A stretch of DNA of 6,955 bases from GCA-2686765 sp036012725 (GTDB lineage: Bacteria > Pseudomonadota > Alphaproteobacteria > Rhodospirillales > 2-02-FULL-58-16), in assembly GCA_036012725.1 (NCBI GenBank), contig DASCPW010000073.1, forward strand, positions 1-6,955. Direction: 5' to 3'. The notes beneath the pieces are model-generated. The model had not been told where the DNA came from. It searched no databases and was given only the letters and a program-made list of their open reading frames with translations. This document shows, one piece after another, positions 6,468-6,955 of the stretch. The translations under genes were made by a program, and so were the position numbers. The stretch's first letter is position 1; the number at the start of each line of letters is the position of its first letter.

Positions 6468-6497
6468 TTGACATTTGCCTAAATTTTAGGCGCTATT
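6468..6497 (+). promoter_or_regulatory. Possible sigma-70 promoter enclosing a 15-base dyad
   Basis: A perfect TTGACA (6468-6473) is followed, 18 bases on, by GCTATT (6492-6497), a poor -10. Between them lies a perfect inverted repeat, GCCTAAA-T-TTTAGGC (6477-6491). The dyad could be a repressor operator, or, extended by one base, a loose NtrC-like site (TGC-N11-GCG) about 78 bases before the expected sigma-54 start. Tandem sigma-70 and sigma-54 promoters are known for glnB of Azospirillum. The dyad is certain; its role is inferred. Confidence 0.4.
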
Positions 6498-6535
6498 CAG
6501 CTGGTTGTCGGTAAGTAACGCCTTCCTTTCAGACT

Positions 6536-6551
6536 TGGCATAGCTTATGCA
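6536..6551 (+). promoter_or_regulatory. Sigma-54 (RpoN) -24/-12 promoter of the PII gene
   Basis: TGGCATAGCTTATGCA matches the consensus TGGCAC-N5-TTGCA with the invariant GG (6537-6538) and GC (6549-6550) at the correct 12-base offset; only the C of TGGCAC and one T of TTGCA differ. The start would lie near 6561, giving a leader of about 110 bases. Sigma-54 control with NtrC is the usual mode for PII genes under nitrogen limitation, so motif and gene support each other. Confidence 0.72.
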
Positions 6552-6582
6552 CTTTTATGCATTTTATACATTTTATGAATTT
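6545..6582 (+). repeat. Four degenerate 9-10 base direct repeats (TTATGCATT)
   Basis: Consecutive units TTATGCACTT, TTATGCATT, TTATACATT and TTATGAATTT start at 6545, 6555, 6564 and 6573. The first contains the -12 element of the sigma-54 promoter and the rest cover the expected transcription start and early leader. Spacing near one helical turn would place a repeated protein contact on one face of the DNA; simple slippage is the plain alternative. Confidence 0.6.
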
Positions 6583-6669
6583 GGAATATGCTCGTAGTTG
6601 TTTGCGTGCCAAAGATTTCACGGTGCCCCGTCGGACCGTCAAACCACCGGAATGGATAAAGGCGATGAG

Positions 6670-6955
6670 ATGAAAAAGATCGAAGCTATTATCAAACCTT
6701 TCAAGCTCGACGAGGTCAAGGAAGCCTTGCATGAAATTGGCCTACAGGGAATGACCGTCACCGAGGCCAAGGGGTTCGGGCGCCAGAAAGGACATACAGA
6801 GCTTTACCGCGGTGCCGAGTATGTGGTCGATTTCCTGCCCAAGGTGAAGATCGAACTGGTCATCGACGACGATCTTGTCGAGAGGGCGGTCGAAGCCATC
6901 CAACAAGCGGCCCATACAGACCGGATCGGAGACGGCAAAATTTTTATTTCAACGG
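6670..6955 (+). CDS. glnB: Nitrogen regulatory protein PII, GlnB-type (first 95 codons, cut by window edge)
   Basis: PII is a trimeric signal protein that binds ATP/ADP and 2-oxoglutarate, is uridylylated by GlnD and controls NtrB, the glutamine synthetase adenylyltransferase and other targets. The visible 95 of about 112 residues start MKKIEAIIKPFKLDEV. The T-loop holds GFGRQKGHTELYRGAEYVVDF (35-55) with the uridylylated Y51, and the B-loop TDRIGDGKIF (84-93) is intact; the C-loop with its RTGE motif lies past the edge. T43 and D54 fit GlnB better than GlnK, which usually has N54. ATG 6670 follows AAAGG by 7 bases, a good ribosome binding site. In related bacteria glnA often follows glnB, so a glutamine synthetase gene is expected to the right. 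It could still be a GlnK paralogue. Confidence 0.93.
   Translation, partial: MKKIEAIIKPFKLDEVKEALHEIGLQGMTVTEAKGFGRQKGHTELYRGAEYVVDFLPKVKIELVIDDDLVERAVEAIQQAAHTDRIGDGKIFIST

Noticed and set aside
6529..6732. 67-codon open frame on the minus strand
   Set aside because: It is antisense to the PII gene start and to the AT-rich promoter repeats, which produce its repetitive KCIKCIKV end.
1..6955. CRISPR array, insertion sequence or intact prophage
   Set aside because: There are no regularly spaced long repeats, no transposase or integrase reading frame and no terminal inverted repeats of useful length; the only hints of mobility are the gene relics at the tRNA.

Overview
The window carries a hopanoid (bacterial sterol-like lipid) biosynthesis operon on the minus strand, followed to the right by a tRNA-His gene set between two decayed gene ends, and then by the start of a nitrogen-regulation gene (PII, most like glnB) on the plus strand. 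The protein families, the moderately high GC content and a sigma-54 type promoter in front of a GlnB-like gene suggest an alphaproteobacterium, probably of the Rhodospirillales type. That assignment is an inference from gene content, not a database match.

Hopanoid operon (about 5806 down to 1, minus strand). In order of transcription: an MlaC/Ttg2D-family secreted protein (HpnM-like), hpnC, hpnB, hpnD, hpnE and the first 272 codons of squalene-hopene cyclase (shc/hpnF), which runs off the left edge. The pathway reads straight from the genes: HpnD joins two farnesyl diphosphates to presqualene diphosphate, HpnC converts this to hydroxysqualene, HpnE reduces it to squalene, and Shc folds squalene into hopene. 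HpnB (a membrane glycosyltransferase-like protein) and the MlaC-like protein are the usual companions and probably serve later modification or transport. The hpnC-hpnB-hpnD-hpnE genes are separated by 2 to 34 bases and most have weak ribosome binding sites, which suggests translational coupling. shc is set apart by a 122-base AT-rich gap that holds a good promoter candidate of its own.

Middle (about 5807-6460). Reading leftward on the minus strand: the C-terminal tail of a class I/II aminotransferase without its beginning, an intact tRNA-His(GTG) with encoded CCA, the C-terminal tail of an EAL-domain (c-di-GMP phosphodiesterase) protein whose homology begins 4 bases after the tRNA, and a rho-independent terminator that separates all this from the hopanoid operon. 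Two headless gene ends around a tRNA point to past deletion or integration events at this locus.

Right end (6461-6955, plus strand). A regulatory region of about 200 bases holds a TTGACA box, a 15-base dyad, a well-matched sigma-54 -24/-12 promoter and a run of four TTATGCATT-like repeats, and leads into a PII gene with the uridylylation tyrosine at position 51. The PII gene is cut by the window edge.
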